From Toxonevra muliebris (Eukaryota > Arthropoda > Insecta > Diptera > Pallopteridae): 64,000 bases of DNA. The notes beneath the pieces are model-generated. The model was not told where the DNA came from, did no database searches, and saw only the letters and a list, made by a program, of their open reading frames with translations. Both the position numbers and the translations under genes were made by a program. The stretch covers positions 73,959,235 to 74,023,234 of the forward strand of contig OY829326.1 of the NCBI GenBank assembly GCA_963691655.1, in the 5' to 3' direction. This document shows positions 12,366 to 25,084 of the stretch, piece after piece. Position 1 is the stretch's first letter. Every line of letters begins with the position of its first letter.

Positions 12366-12715
12366 CCCTTAAATCGGTTTTAATGCATATTTGCATCGTC
12401 TGAAAAAAGTCTCATATTATAAAAGAGCTGATTTTTTTTCCGAAAAGATCAGTTTTTATAAATTCGATCCAAAGAATGGGGAACTGACAACTATCATATA
12501 GTTACAGTTATTTTTAATTCAAAAACATGATTTGCAAAAATCTTGAACCACAAACTAAAAATAAGGTTTTTATTTTTTATATAAGAAAAATATGGCCGTG
12601 ATAAAAAATTTGTGCCAAACGGTATGAGATAATACCAAATAATTGTTTTTAAAAATTATTACATATATATTTTAATTTATTCTCCAGATAATCCCCAAAG
12701 GTTACTATAGTGGAC
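12366..12715. mobile_element. Diverged fragment related to the 5.2 kb TTAA element
   Basis: After TTAA the sequence CCCTTAAATCGG resembles the left end of the element at 5218. Internally it shares a block reading GGTATGAGATAATACC then AATTGTTTTT and TTACATATAT, which parallels 5565-5615, and CTATAGTG near its other side. No matching right terminus is found, so this looks like a decayed or truncated relative. Confidence 0.45.
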
Positions 12716-13051
12716 AGTCATGTTAATCTAAATTACGCCACCTTAAACTAAGTTATTATACTTTATAAGTATATTTTTTTAATTTTTAGATTTCGTTAAA
12801 AACTACTAAATTTCCAGAGCAAAAACTCAAAAAAAAAAAAAAAAACAAACTTTACTAAAATAAAAATTGTGAATTATTTCAGAATCTGAAGCTAAAAAAA
12901 TTATCAAAATGTGTTGCACACATTGCACACGTTGCACATTTTATATTTGAAATTAAATTAGATTTTATTTTTAAGGAGGTGGGAATTAAGGTCCCAGATC
13001 ACTGCGGCCATCTAGGGCCTATTGTCATGTCCCACAAAGAATTTATTGTAT

Positions 13052-13650
13052 TTAAAGTTCTTCTTTGAGTTTATTTCCTTTGAGGAAATATAATATCTCT
13101 TTAGGAGAACTATCCGCTATGTCTTGCAGTTGTAGGATAGAATTTCCTAAGTAACGAAGTCGGGTCCTCATTAAACCTTCACAGTGGCATAAAATATATT
13201 CTGCTGTTTTTTCCTCCCCGTTACATATTCGGCACGAATCGTCTTGTTCTAGACCCAAGTTCGATAAGTGTTTATTGACCCTACAATACCCTGTGTAGAA
13301 CCCTCTGGCAATTCGGATTTGAATCCTGCTTAAATTAAGCAATTGTTTAGTTATGCGTTGACAGATCTTTGGCATGAACGATCCAATTTTTTAAACTAAT
13401 TTTAACGGAACTCCAAGGAAAGCCGCAGAATGGTCGTGGTCCAGTGAATTCACTGGATGAGCCTTTCCTTTCCTGCCATTTCGTTGCCCTCATATCCCCT
13501 ATGCCTTGGCACCCAAATGAGCTATAGGCAGTCCCAAACTAGTTTTGAGGTAATTTTGTATGCATTGAGTGCAAGAAGAGCCGCTAAGTCTGAATAAGGC
13601 CAAAATTTTTGACATCAGTACATGTTATTCAGCATTATATGCTGCATTTA
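13052..13650 (-). mobile_element. LINE RNase H and C-terminal fragment
   Basis: The minus-strand frame at 13375-13052 has the C-terminal cysteine/histidine cluster of I-like or jockey-like ORF2 proteins (CRICNGEEKTAEYILCHC). Just upstream, about 13510-13440, another frame reads WVPRHRGYEGNEMAGKERL, the end of an RNase H domain. The two parts lie in different frames, so the copy is a pseudogene. The 5' limit is not clear. Confidence 0.7.
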
Positions 13651-13907
13651 AGTGAAGAGTCGAAGAAAACTGAAATTCGGAATTTGGCATTCAGAAGTTC
13701 AATTCTGTTTTTTTTACACTAAGGTGTTTACCTACACTTTCATTAAAAGATTTTAAGGCAATAAATTAGCAAAAATGACAATGTAAATTAATAAGCTGCA
13801 AAAAAAAAAAGAATTTTGAAAAATTAGTATTTAGAGAAAACTAAAAAAAAGCGCAGTATCAGTATAGATCTGACTACTCTAGCCCCATAATTCCCAACAG
13901 TCTGAAT

Positions 13908-14768
13908 CAAGGCTGTATTTAGGGGGGAGGTTTTGGGGGTTCTGATATTATGATATTGATTGCCAGTAGATGGAAAAAAAGTCAAAATAAAATCTATTGA
14001 ATGATTTTTAAATATTTTTTATTCGGTTTCTCTCTAAAAAGTCAAATAAAAGAAAAAATTTTAAAAATAAATTTGAATTGAAATCGTGCGAAGTTGTGCT
14101 ACATGGCCAAAAAGGGTATTTTCAGGGGTTTCAACACCATTTTTCTAAAACGTGACGTAATGGAAAGTTTTTGACCTCAGATTCGTGTTCAGCATGAAAA
14201 CATTAGGAACAATTCACCAAGCTTCAAAGTTCTTAATCGTAAAATATAATAAATTCTTTAGCCCATTATTGCTCAGAGCACCCAATTTGGAAGATTTCAA
14301 TGCTGTGACTGCACGAATTTAGGGAATACATGCCAACCTCATCCGGACTCCTCATCATTGATAATGGCCCAAATTCCCACTGATAATCATTTAAAAAAAA
14401 TTAGTCTCTAACTATTTTTGGCATTTTTGATCATTTTTTTGAGGTTAGGATCATTATCAGTAATGGCAAGTCAATGAGTTATCGAAATTATGTATTGAAA
14501 AAATTTAAATTGATTTTTCTGTGAATTTTTTTTGTCATTTTCGGCCATTTTAGGTTAAGATTAAGAAAATTCGGAAACAAAAATTTTTCCTTAAGCTTTA
14601 AGACATTTATCCATTTTTCTCCCTAGTCTGATAGGGTCCATCAAAAGCATCATCGTATTTAATTTATTGTATTTAAACATCAGTTTTATAAAAATTTTAT
14701 ATGAATATTTTCGTCGAGTGAAAACCCCTCACCCCCCCCCCCCCGAAAAAATCCTGGCTTCGGCCCTG
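13908..14768. mobile_element. hAT-like non-autonomous element, 861 bp, 8-bp TSD
   Basis: The exact 8-bp direct repeat GTCTGAAT sits at 13900-13907 and 14769-14776. The ends are CAAGGCTG and, inverted from the right, CAGGGCCG, typical of hAT transposons (CAGGG ends, 8-bp duplication). A run of 14 C near the right end mirrors G-rich sequence near the left end. No transposase frame is present. Confidence 0.75.
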
Positions 14769-15009
14769 GTCTGAATGGTTCCGGATATTTGCTTTTAAAT
14801 AAGAGATGGTATACAACCCGTTTCATAACTATATTACCACCCTGTTTTTTCATTTAAAAAAAAAAAAAGTTAAAAATTTTTGTTTTATTGGAAGATAGTT
14901 CAAAACCTATTTCTTTCATCAGTAAAAAAAAAAAAAAAATCCCCTTATTAACATTCATCTGTCAGTCATAACTATGTATATCACCGAATACATGGTGTTT
15001 TTTTTTCGT

Positions 15010-15863
15010 TCAGTAGTTGATTGAGCCTCCTCTATTTTCCAGTAAAGCAGCAAGTCTATTAGGCATGCTTTCCATCAGCTTTTCAGCTCTGCCTGATTGT
15101 ATTGCAACTTTTAGCTCAGTTACACTGCTCTGATAATGTCCCAAAGATTTTCGATGGGAGAGCAAGCAGGCTGGCCAAATATAGTTATTTCATTCTTGTC
15201 AAACCATGATACTAATATTAATGACAGTATTATCCTGTTGGAAAACCCATCCCCAATCAGAATTTTGTTGCAAAAATTGCTGGAGGTTTTCAGCAAGGAC
15301 TCCCATCTACTCCTGACTGTTCATTATCGTGCAGTGAAAAGCAAATGGAAATGGAATCATCTGTAGGTCTCTTCAATAGAATTGAAAACCGTCTGGCCCA
15401 TCATGATTGAATTTTTTCTCGTCGGAAAAAATTATCTTTGAAAAATTATCAATCTGAGCTTGGACAATTAAAGCCAAGTTTTTTTTCATTACCTTGGTCC
15501 AGTCCCGGGTTAAAGCATTTTGTTATCCTTGTTATGGATTTCATTTTCTCATTTCTAATGTCACTGCATTCTTTAATTGTGCGACAAATGGTAGAACGCG
15601 GCACATTCAGATCCAGATAGTTTTTTAGCTGTTGGCTTTTTGTTGCATTACTTACAGCTCTGATAACTCCAAGCACCTCCCGCAACCACAATTTTTTTTT
15701 TTTTGTTCCCCGGTTTTTTCATACGGTTGGAATCCGGATTATTTAAAAATTTAAGGACTGCGACATGATCTCGTCCAATCCTTCGGCCAATTTCGTAAAA
15801 TGAGGGCCCTACGTCGCGAAATTTGGCTTCTTCTTCCTCCCATAAATATTTTAAGCGCGGCAT
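15010..15863 (-). pseudogene. Tc3-like transposase pseudogene
   Basis: Minus-strand fragments line up with a Tc1/mariner transposase of Tc3 type. The N-terminal helix-turn-helix is seen as RRIGRDHVAVLKFLNNP after an ATG at 15863. A second one reads NATKSQQLKNYLDLNVPRST. Near the end come PIENLWDIIRAV and SMPNRLAALLENRGG, followed by a stop at 15010-15012. The pieces lie in different frames and the span is too short for the usual 330-340 residues, so indels and an internal deletion have destroyed it. Terminal inverted repeats could not be fixed. Confidence 0.75.
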
Positions 15864-16612
15864 TTTATCAGATAACACTTAACTTGGGAAAGAGAAATTT
15901 TGTAAAAAATTATGTTTAAATTTTAATTGATTGACGATGTAGTTGTGAAACATGCAACAATAATATATTTTTTTATGAGTGTAACGGTACACTTTTTCAT
16001 CATTATTTCTGTTAATGCCTTGCTTAGTACATTCTAACATTAACAGATGTTAGTGCTGTTTTTCTGTATTATGTTGAAATAATAATTTTAGTTTTACGTC
16101 TTAAGAGTTCCTACAATAACCAAAGGTTGAGATGCCTAACCTGAAAGCCAAGGTTGGTACATCTAAAATAAATCCCATAGTTTTGGCTTAGCTTTGGCAA
16201 GAGCCAGCGAAATATAATGCAGTTATGACTTGCTTATTACTCTGGTGGCTGTGCTCCTTTCTGACTTAAATATCCTTCTACAAATTCTATGGAAATGCTC
16301 ATTGGTTCATTGAATAGCTTACGCTTGTACCTTGCTTTATCAGCAAGAGCTAAATCTAGCAATCTTACTTGGTTACAACACTACAACCGATGATTGTCTC
16401 TGTCACCTCTTAACCCATTAATTGACAATGGTGCGAAAAGGCACAACTAAAAGTGTGATTTTTATAGACTAAATCTATTCATAAACTCTAAAAATATTAA
16501 GCTCCCTTAGTAACAAGTATCTGCTCTCAAATGCTCCCAACAACCCCTTATCATTGGTCGTCATCGTTCACGTCTCATCTGCATTATTATTTGAAGGAAG
16601 GACGACTCGAAA

Positions 16613-16745
16613 ATCAGGCACTGTGATCTATAAGATCTATTGTACCAAAGCCCCAAGTTAAGAATGAAAAAAAGGAAGAGAGAAAGAAATATAGATTAGA
16701 AACATACCCAAGCCGAGAATCAAACTCGACCACAGTAGCGATAAT
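16613..16745 (-). mobile_element. tRNA-derived SINE, second family (copy 1)
   Basis: Read on the minus strand, a degenerate tRNA-like head with the B-box-like GAGTTTGATTCTCG is followed by a T/C-rich body. It ends with GGGGCTTTGGTACAATAGAT, which matches the copy at 40140-40275. The head is poorly preserved. Confidence 0.6.
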
Positions 16746-16999
16746 CTCATCTGCATACATTAGAACGAAAAGGATGAGAAGCTTATACCAACTCAACCCA
16801 TAGCAACATCTGCTGTCAAGAGTTGTTTCGCCCTATATATCTATGCTCTGGACATTTTTGTAGGTGTTGCTGCTGGATCCTAGATAATCCTTGACAACCT
16901 TCAATTTATAATTTACGTTGTTCATTGACAAAAAATATTTCACTTTGCCTTCAGTACTGTCCCGTCGAAATCACACGATATGGAGTCACCAAGTTTTGT

Positions 17000-19900
17000 A
17001 TCAAATAATGCAGGAGGCCAGCCCCAATTCTCTCTGCGCAAGTGGTAATGGATGTCAAGACTTTTGATGTAAAAATTTTATTAAGTTCACGTCATTACAT
17101 TTAGCTCTTATTACATTTTATGAATTAATTTTAGCTTCTGTACTTAGCGTGTCTTTTGCCTACGATTCTTGTGGAACTCTCTTAATCTATCTTACATTTT
17201 TACACGAATGAATATGAAAACAAGTTTTTCTGAGTTGCTATAATTATTTTTATCTACTTTTCATTTCATGTCTAATTCAAGGATTAAATACACTAACCAC
17301 TAAGGCACGATGACCACAAATACGAAATAAAATATAAATTTCATTGAATTCAATTCAATTGAATGTTTTCCATCTGCGCGTAGCTACGCTTTAATTGCAG
17401 CAAATCATTTCTTCATCCTCAGTCGTTCCCAATTGAAACGTTTCACCATCACTCGCATTACAAATCCCTAAAGCACATAATTTAATAGTAATTCAGTTCA
17501 GCTTCTGCATTTGGTCATAAATTCTATAAAATTCAATTAATCGTATTGCATTTGCAAAGATTTTAAAGAATTTAAAATGTTTTTTTTTTTTTTAGATTTT
17601 TTTTTTTGCATTATGTCAATGATTTTTGTCTCACTTTGCAATTTAAATCTCAAGAGGTTCGCTTATCCTTGTGTCTTTATTTGATTGTAGTCAGTTTGTA
17701 ATATGACGATGATGATGATGATGACCACATTGAAATAAAGATAAAAAAAGAAATATGGCAGCCAAAATGGTGGATGAATGAATAAAAATAAAAAGCTTGC
17801 TTTCCCTTTTCATAAATAGAAAAAGAAAAAGTAAAAGAATATTTAAGGAAAAGGAATTGTATGGTAATGAACTTCGCCTGCAAAAAGAAATCACTTTCTT
17901 TAGAAATCACTTGCTTTGGAAAATAACTATATACAAAGGAATAAATTCAGTTAATTTCATTAATAATAAAATTAATTCTGTAGCTCAAAAATGAGGTAAG
18001 CGTTATGAAACACATTAATCTAACCAGTAAAATAAAATGTCATTTAAGTATTTTCTATAACCACTTATAATAGAAAGCAGCCATAAAGTTAATAGTTTGC
18101 GGCAATGCACACAATCGTTTTCGAACAGAGCGCAACTGAGAGCGAGCGTGTTGCCAAATTGAATAAATTTCGCATAATGCGCTTATCCCAAAAGTGCAGT
18201 GCAGCAAACTGGTTTTGTGCCATACTCCTTAAACTTCTTTTCCCTCCTGACCTGAAACTAAACTAAAATAAACAACACACACACACACAAACAACAAAAT
18301 ATTTATAATAAGAGTACAAACAAAAAAATTTAGCAAATTAAAAAAATAATTATTACTTTACTGTGAATTTCATATGTTAATTTGGCGGTTCTTTTTCATA
18401 TTACCTGATATTTTTGCATGCGGTAGATATTTGTGGCTAAAGCCAATTACTTTTGGGAATTACACCACAGAATTAGTATAGGTTTAGTTAATAAATTTTT
18501 AACATTTACTTACTTTTTTATTATAAATCAATTTAACGAATTTTAAATATTTTTTCATATCAGGAAATAACTTATTATTTATATCCTTGTTTATCTGGTA
18601 CTTTTATATGCATTAGCTCAGACCTCTTAAAATAAAATCGGTTTAACCTTTCTAGTGACATCAGTAAAGGATATCAAGATTGATCCCCAATCGATCCCAA
18701 TTGATCCCCATACTTTATAAGGAAAAATCAGATATTTATCATTCTCATAGATTAAAAACTTTTTTTGTTTTAAATGTTTTTAGTTAAACCCTTGTCATTA
18801 GTTAACTAATGACTGTGAATCTGGGCCTAAGTATAAAGGTAATGAAATAATGTTAAGGATAAAAGTTAGTATAAGAATTCATGGAATTTGTATGCGATTT
18901 GCGTATAAATTACACTTTCTGGTAGCATATTTCTGCATTTAAGCATATGTAGTTAGTTCTGCTTCATCCCTCGGGTTCGAGTATTCCTTCCACATGGGTG
19001 TACACGAATAAATCGGTACATTCGCAAAACTAGATCGCAAATGTAGTAATTTTTTTTAAACCATTAAAATACTTAAATTCAATCTACCATAGGTTGTAAA
19101 TCCCATATTGGTATCAAATGAAAGTAGAGAATTCGTAGAAATAATAAAAAAATTGTTTTTGGTTTGACAAGGCAAAATGATATCAAAAGTCTCCTTAAAA
19201 AATTTTAGTTTCGAATATCCTTCCAGATCTCTTGCCTTGAAACAAATATATATTAAGGAGCAAAGTAAAATTACTCTTCCTTATTCCTTTATTGTTTCAA
19301 GATGAAGCAAATCTTAAATTAAAAATTGAAAAAAAAAATTTTTTCGTTATTTCTAGAGATTATCTTCTTGCATTTGCTATCCATATTGATAACCTAAAAT
19401 GAGCTGAAGTATCTAAATATTTTTTTTAAAATCTTGCATATCCTTTGGAACTTGATCTTGTCACTTTAAAGAAAAACTACATTTAGGTTTTACATTTTGC
19501 GAGTATATTGATTTTGTTGTGTGTGAAAAATACTGTAGTATTGTTTAATCAGTGTCTGCCAAATTTTATAAAATGCATTAGCGAAATTTCGTGTCTTACA
19601 GTTGTGCCTGAATTTAAGTGGTCTCCATTAAAGCTGAAGACGTTGAATCATTGGATTTTCGTCGTTGAAATTTGTGATATATTTTGATTAAAGGCAAAAT
19701 TCGTTTTTTTATTAGTTAGAATTTTGCAAAAGGTATTTTTTTTTATTATCAAAGCTTTATAAAAGTTTATCTTACAGAAAATTATGTATATTTTTAGATT
19801 TTTATTAGTTTTTTTTTTAGAGGATCCGGAGGACTCCTATAACACCCGCCGAATAAAAAAGCGTTTTGTTGGGCGCCATCTACAGGAAAACTATTGAACC

Positions 19901-20838
19901 AAATTAAAAAAAAAAATCAACTCAAAACTAGTTAGACACAATAAAAAAACTTCAAGTCTCTATCAATCGTTTTTTTGTTTTTTTAACAATTTCCTGCTAT
20001 GTTCTGGTTTTATTTCAGAGAATCTGTTTATTCTAAAAATATAATAAACTAACAAAAAAGCATATTATAATGAATATGTTTGTTCATATTTTTATTTGTT
20101 AAATTACAGAACTATTTATATTACTTTATATTACTTATTATTTAAATTACATTAATAGTCATATCCGGTAAATATCTCAGCTAATATAATCGTTAGTCCT
20201 GAATTAACAAACTTTTTTCCAAGAATGAAATGACTTCAAATCTCTCCGTGTTTCAAACATTGTATATCAAATCGTCGTCGTTCAAGCAGAAATCACTAAG
20301 TCCAAATTAATTTTTTTAATTGGATCCGTATTAATCAGCTTCTATAATTCGAATGACATAACAAATTCGACTTTTAATGATGCAGTGAAAAAATATACTA
20401 ATGTGTGTATCAATCTGTTAACTTTCTAATTTTTGCCAATGTTCGTAGAGCACCATGCACTGCATAAACTAACTTCATCTCAGAAATTAAAAAAATGGAC
20501 TTAGTGAATTCTGCCAAAACGACGACGATATAATTTTTTTAACGCATTATATTCATTTGTAAAACGATTTTCAGCCAATTTCATTTGCCAACTTTAGATT
20601 AGCTCGCTGCAAAAAGAGCTGAGCATAGATAGTTCCTAATTCAAGCAATCATATGCTGATCTCAAAATTCATGTGTTATTTTGTTGTTATTGTTTACAAT
20701 TATAATGCCAACAGGATAACAAAATGGCCGCTTTTGAGAAGAATTGCAAAAGACATAATATAATAATAGTGTCTAAAGTGTATTTTGTTGTTTCGTTTTT
20801 TAACCGTGAACTACAAATAAAATTCTACAACCAAATTT
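17000..20838. other. AT-rich non-coding stretch, no gene seen
   Basis: Nothing coding is recognised. A GAT trinucleotide run lies at 17705-17722, a CA-type microsatellite near 18277-18290, and long A or T runs are common. Confidence 0.5.
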
Positions 20839-21318
20839 CACAGCTGTAAAAGAGTGCAATCAATTGAGGATATAAGTCACAAATGAATAATAATTTTTGA
20901 TTGCAGTTATTGAATAATGTATTTGACTCCAGAATAAAAAATGCATTTGGAAGTCTTTTTTGAAGTCGCCGATTGGTTATTCATTTACAAAAATTGTTTT
21001 TAGAGTCAAGAGAGTGCAGTCTTTTTTTGAAATCATGAGACTGCAAATCTTATGACTCCAAAATCATGACTGCTTTGAAGTCACTTGGAGTCACTTGAAG
21101 TCACTTGAGTAACCTTGAACTCAAATGCAGTCATTTGGAGTCAATTGCAATTTGCAATCAATTGGAGTCACTTGGAGTCTTTTGGAGTCAAATGGGATTT
21201 TGAAGTCAATTGGAGTCAGTTGAAGTCTTTTGGAGTCAATGGGGAATTTGAAGTCAATTAGAGTCACTGTGACTTCAAGGTATTGCAATTAAATTGATTG
21301 CATTCTTTTACAGCTCTG
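20839..21318. mobile_element. hAT-like MITE, 480 bp, 8-bp TSD, internal minisatellite
   Basis: The 8-bp direct repeat CCAAATTT lies at 20831-20838 and 21319-21326. The ends are CACAGCTGTAAAAGAG and, inverted from the right, CAGAGCTGTAAAAGAA. The inverted repeat continues through TGCAATCAATT on both sides, so the arms match over about 26 bp. There is no coding frame. Most of the interior is a GGAGTCA-type tandem repeat. Element ends of CAG type plus an 8-bp duplication indicate the hAT superfamily. Confidence 0.85.
21058..21275. repeat. TTGGAGTCA minisatellite
   Basis: Roughly 15-18 imperfect copies of a unit near ACTTGGAGTCA/AATTGAAGTCA (about 11 bp) occur in tandem within the hAT-like element. 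Confidence 0.8.
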
Positions 21319-21884
21319 CCAAATTTAAACAGAGCAACAAGAACGAAAATTAGAAAAAAACTATTATTTTTTTCAAAACTACTATAATATTTTATTACAG
21401 AATCCAAGAACAAAAAAAACTTTGTGACCACTTTTAATCCAAGATAACGGCGGTAAAGGCCATCTCCGAATAAGTCAATTTTTTGTGGTAATGTGGATTC
21501 AGAGCTTCGCAATGAAGATAAAGACATAAACTAAAAAGATTTTGATCGCTTGACATTTATCTTTACGCTGAACAACAAAAAAGTGAGATTTTCCCTTTCC
21601 CTTTTTTAGGATATTTTTTCTCCCAAAAACGAAAAAAAAACACACATTTTTATTTGGAATTTCTCTTATAGAAAAAAGAGAAGAGGTAACATTTCAATTT
21701 TTGAGCCTCTTATAGCCATGATAATAGCGAATCAAATGCATTTTAGTTTTTCAAAATCAGTTCAGTAGCTTTTTTTTTTAAGAAGAGATCAGTTGAAAAA
21801 ACATCATTTAGAGAAAAATATGTTTAACTTTTTTTTAAAATAAATTTTGACGTTTAAAAATTAAGAAAATGATTTTTTTTACGC

Positions 21885-22240
21885 AAATTACTTTTAGTCA
21901 GACATCCCTGATGCGTACTGAAGGTCTTCAAGTTCTGTTCACTTCTTTAAATGAGTTTGTAATTGTAATCAGATACCTTGAAAACACCCGAGTAATGAGT
22001 TTCAAGCGAATCCAATTAACTAGAAAAATGGTCGGCTATTGGATCCGCCAGTTTGAGTTTTGAAAATCCGATATCAGATCCCTAAACAGTGTTTTCATTA
22101 AATTTTTTAAAATGCTACCACCATGTTGGATCTACCATTTTGAGTTTAAAAATCTTATGTCAGATTCGTAATCAGGGACCTTGAAAATCTCCGAATAATG
22201 ATTTTGAAGTCAAATAATTGTTTCCTTTAGCAGCTATTTT
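21885..22240. repeat. Degenerate tandem repeat of about 150 bp unit
   Basis: Related blocks recur: TTGGATCCGCCAGTTTGAG followed by GAAAATCCGATATCAGATCC, then TTGGATCTACCATTTTGAG followed by AAAATCTTATGTCAGATTC. Each block is linked to a CCTTGAAAA(C/T)..CCGA(A/G)TAATGA motif. This looks like part of a dispersed satellite-like family. Confidence 0.6.
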
Positions 22241-22259
22241 CGAAAACTTGTTTTTTGGA

Positions 22260-23900
22260 TGTTAGGTCTTTGGTTTTTTTTTAATATTCCAAGGCACAAT
22301 ACTATGTATAAATTTCATTTTACTTCGAATTTTTCACTAATATTTTAGGAGAGTATTCTTGAAACTATAAGTAACCCAAAAATCAAAACAAAAAAAAAAT
22401 CGATATTCTTTAAATTTTAAACTGTTATGTCCCCTTAACACAGCAATGCCTAGCGGTACCATATGGCACCTTGTCGCTGAGCCATTCCTGAGCCAGGTCC
22501 AAGAACAATTTTTTTCTCAACATACTTTCTTGATCCATCTACGTTGGTTTCCGCTCGTCCTTAATGGGTTAAGAAAAGGAATAATAAAAAAAAACAAACA
22601 ATAAATTCATACAGATTTAAATTCGAGATAATTTCAAAAACACGCACTTTTAAAAATAAATAAAACATACAAATCTTTTGTAGTACTTTTCCAAAAGCCT
22701 TAAACTGATAGATAAATATAAATATCAGATAAATTTCCATTATTATGCTTTTCAATAATAGCCCAACAAAAATCTAATAATATTTAAGAGGAACTGCGAA
22801 TGCATAAATACGATTTCAAAAAAGAAATATTTAACGTCTCACAAACAAAAAAAAAAGGCAAACTACTTCCGCAAAATTTTTACATATGCACAATTCTTTT
22901 ATTCTTTTTTGCCTTCAAAATACCAACAAGTTCAACAGAACTAAAGCGACTCACCTCACCCCACTCTCCTTTCTCCACCAGAGTGGTACAAAACATTGAA
23001 TGCAGCCTTCAAAATTGAACGCAATTTAGGCGATGATAACGAAATTTGTTGAACGTGTTCAAGTTGAATTTTAACCCTTCTATATTTTTTTCTCCCTGTG
23101 CTAATATGTAACTAACAATTACAACAATAACAGCAATAACACAACGACTTTAGCTATAATGCATTGTTAGTTTACAAAGAAATAAAAAAATAATGAATTT
23201 CATTTTTTCATATACATATTTAGATATTCCAAAATCGAAAATAACAAAAAATAAAAAAAGTTTTGAAGACGGAAGGATGTAAGCAAAAATATTACAGTGT
23301 CAATAAAAAAGAAAACTAAAATTGATGCTTGAACATTTTTTGCACGTCTACGTCTTCAATGATTAAATTTTTTTAAAATTTTTTTCCATTTTTTTTTCTA
23401 TTTTGCTAATAGTTTTTTCGGTATGGTTTTGAGCCTCCACCAACCAATGATGCTGATAAGTAACAATTAAAAAATGATAGTGATTAGTTAGTTGTAGCTA
23501 CATACATAAATACATTCTACATGAAACGAAGGCGAACTTGAAGTGCTGAAAGAAAATTATCAAGAAAACTGGGTTAGTGGGTAAACAGCCTTGTTTCTTG
23601 AGAAACAAAAAAAAAAAAAAAAAAACCAACAAACAAAAAATTCAAGAATTGTACGTAGGAAAAAATAAATCCTTATTAAATTTTAATTTTGCATAATTAA
23701 TGAGAATGTTTTTGCTTTATTTTGAGAAATTCTCAAGTGAGTTTGCGCAAAGTTTACTTGACTTTTTCTATTTTAATTAAGTCATGTCAGCAAATTTATT
23801 TCTATAGTTTTTGATAGTATGGAAAATTTTAAAACTTCCTCCCTTTTTTTGTTGCACACATCACTTCAATTAATTTGAGTCAAATTGGAGTGTATTTTAG
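22260..23900. other. AT-rich non-coding stretch, no gene seen
   Basis: No gene or clear element is recognised. A TTAA flanked by GGG lies at 22566, but no matching partner end was found. Confidence 0.45.
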
Positions 23901-23905
23901 TTTAT

Positions 23906-24440
23906 ACAGCTGTGGCAAATATAATAGTACTGACATAAGAAATACGTTTCATAGGTACCTGTCTTAAGTAGAATAGACCAAATAAAGTTTAAACTCTTTA
24001 AGTCAATACAATACTTTAACATGGCAAATCTTCTCCTAGCTAGTGTTGTTGTCACTTGTGTTGCGCTATTGGAGGCCTTCTGTTTTTTGTGTACGATTAA
24101 TCCATCTTAGTGCATGTTAAGTGCCTTTGTCTTCTCAAAGGCACAGAAACAAGTTTACTCTGCCTTTTCCTTTTTACCAGTACCTTTCTTTTGAGCAATA
24201 CACATTTCTTTCTTAAAGCGTTTAGTAACGCGGGAAATAGTTTTAGGGTTAGCCCCTTTAGCTGCTTAAAATTTTAAAAAATATTTTCTCGCACTTCCAG
24301 TTCCCTTGCCATTTTTGCGTTAAATAAATTTTTATTGAATATAAGCGTGTCATAATATTTTCTATCATTTAATTAAATTTTCTGAGATACAAATTTTTGA
24401 ATTTGAATTTTTCAATAGCACAGTATGGGAAGAAATGTAA
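23906..24440 (-). pseudogene. Possible Tc-type transposase N-terminal remnant
   Basis: Minus-strand codons from about 24310 read MARELEVRE, then after a stop and a frame change NPKTISRVTKRFKKE and a Lys-rich stretch. This resembles the N-terminal helix-turn-helix of a Tc1-like transposase. Stops and frame changes are frequent, and no catalytic region follows. The assignment is weak. Confidence 0.35.
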
Positions 24441-24465
24441 CGGACAATTTTATTCGGCGCAGTCC

Positions 24466-24655
24466 TTAGTTAAACGCTGGTTCCGAATACTAAGATGTGT
24501 ACTTGTATACTTTCTAATAATTATCATTTACATCATATCGATAGTGAATATAAGAAAGTTATGAGAATTAACCACCAGACCAAGACGGGGATCGAACCCG
24601 AACCTCCCGCGTGAAAGTCTAATGCAGTACCCACTATACAATCGAGGTCTCCTTG
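24466..24655 (-). mobile_element. tRNA-derived SINE, first family (copy A)
   Basis: On the minus strand the tRNA-like head has an A-box-like TATAGTGGGTACTGC and an intact B box GGTTCGATCCC. It is followed by GGTGGTTAATTCTCATAAC, shared with the full copy at 36728-37034. The distal part of the body is missing. Confidence 0.75.
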
Positions 24656-25084
24656 ACAGTACAAAGTTCCATTCACTTTTACCCAGTGGTTTAATAACAA
24701 ATAGAAATAGGTTATTAGTGGTTTTTCAAATTTTTTTTGTAAATTGTTGGTTTTTCTGCGAATAACATGATGAGAAATCACTTTTAAATTGCTCAAATCG
24801 GAATTTATTGTTTCAAATATTTTCTTTAGATGCGTTTTAATCAAAGTCTATTAACTCTATAAATTCTCATTCATTTCATTTCATTCATTGATTTCAAATT
24901 GAAAAAACGAATAAATCTAAAAACTTTCGATTTTTGGCCAAAAAATGATGAAAAATTTTAAAATTTAAATTTAAAATCGATAAAATTTTAGAAATTTTTT
25001 TCTAATGTTTTATATATTTAAAGAAAAAACTAACGCAATGTGTCATCAAGATGCCCTAAATCCTCCAATAAAGCTGAACTATCT

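Noticed and set aside
16413..22570. Possible very long TTAA element from TTAACCCATTAATTG (16413) to AATGGGTTAA (22565)
   Set aside because: The end similarity is only CCCATTAA, and unrelated complete elements lie between; most likely coincidence.
24540..24655. Possible tRNA gene (A and B boxes on the minus strand)
   Set aside because: The head continues into a body shared with other copies and does not fold into a full cloverleaf by eye, so it is a SINE. The same applies at 36960-37030, 39800-39860, 40210-40270 and 40450-40510.
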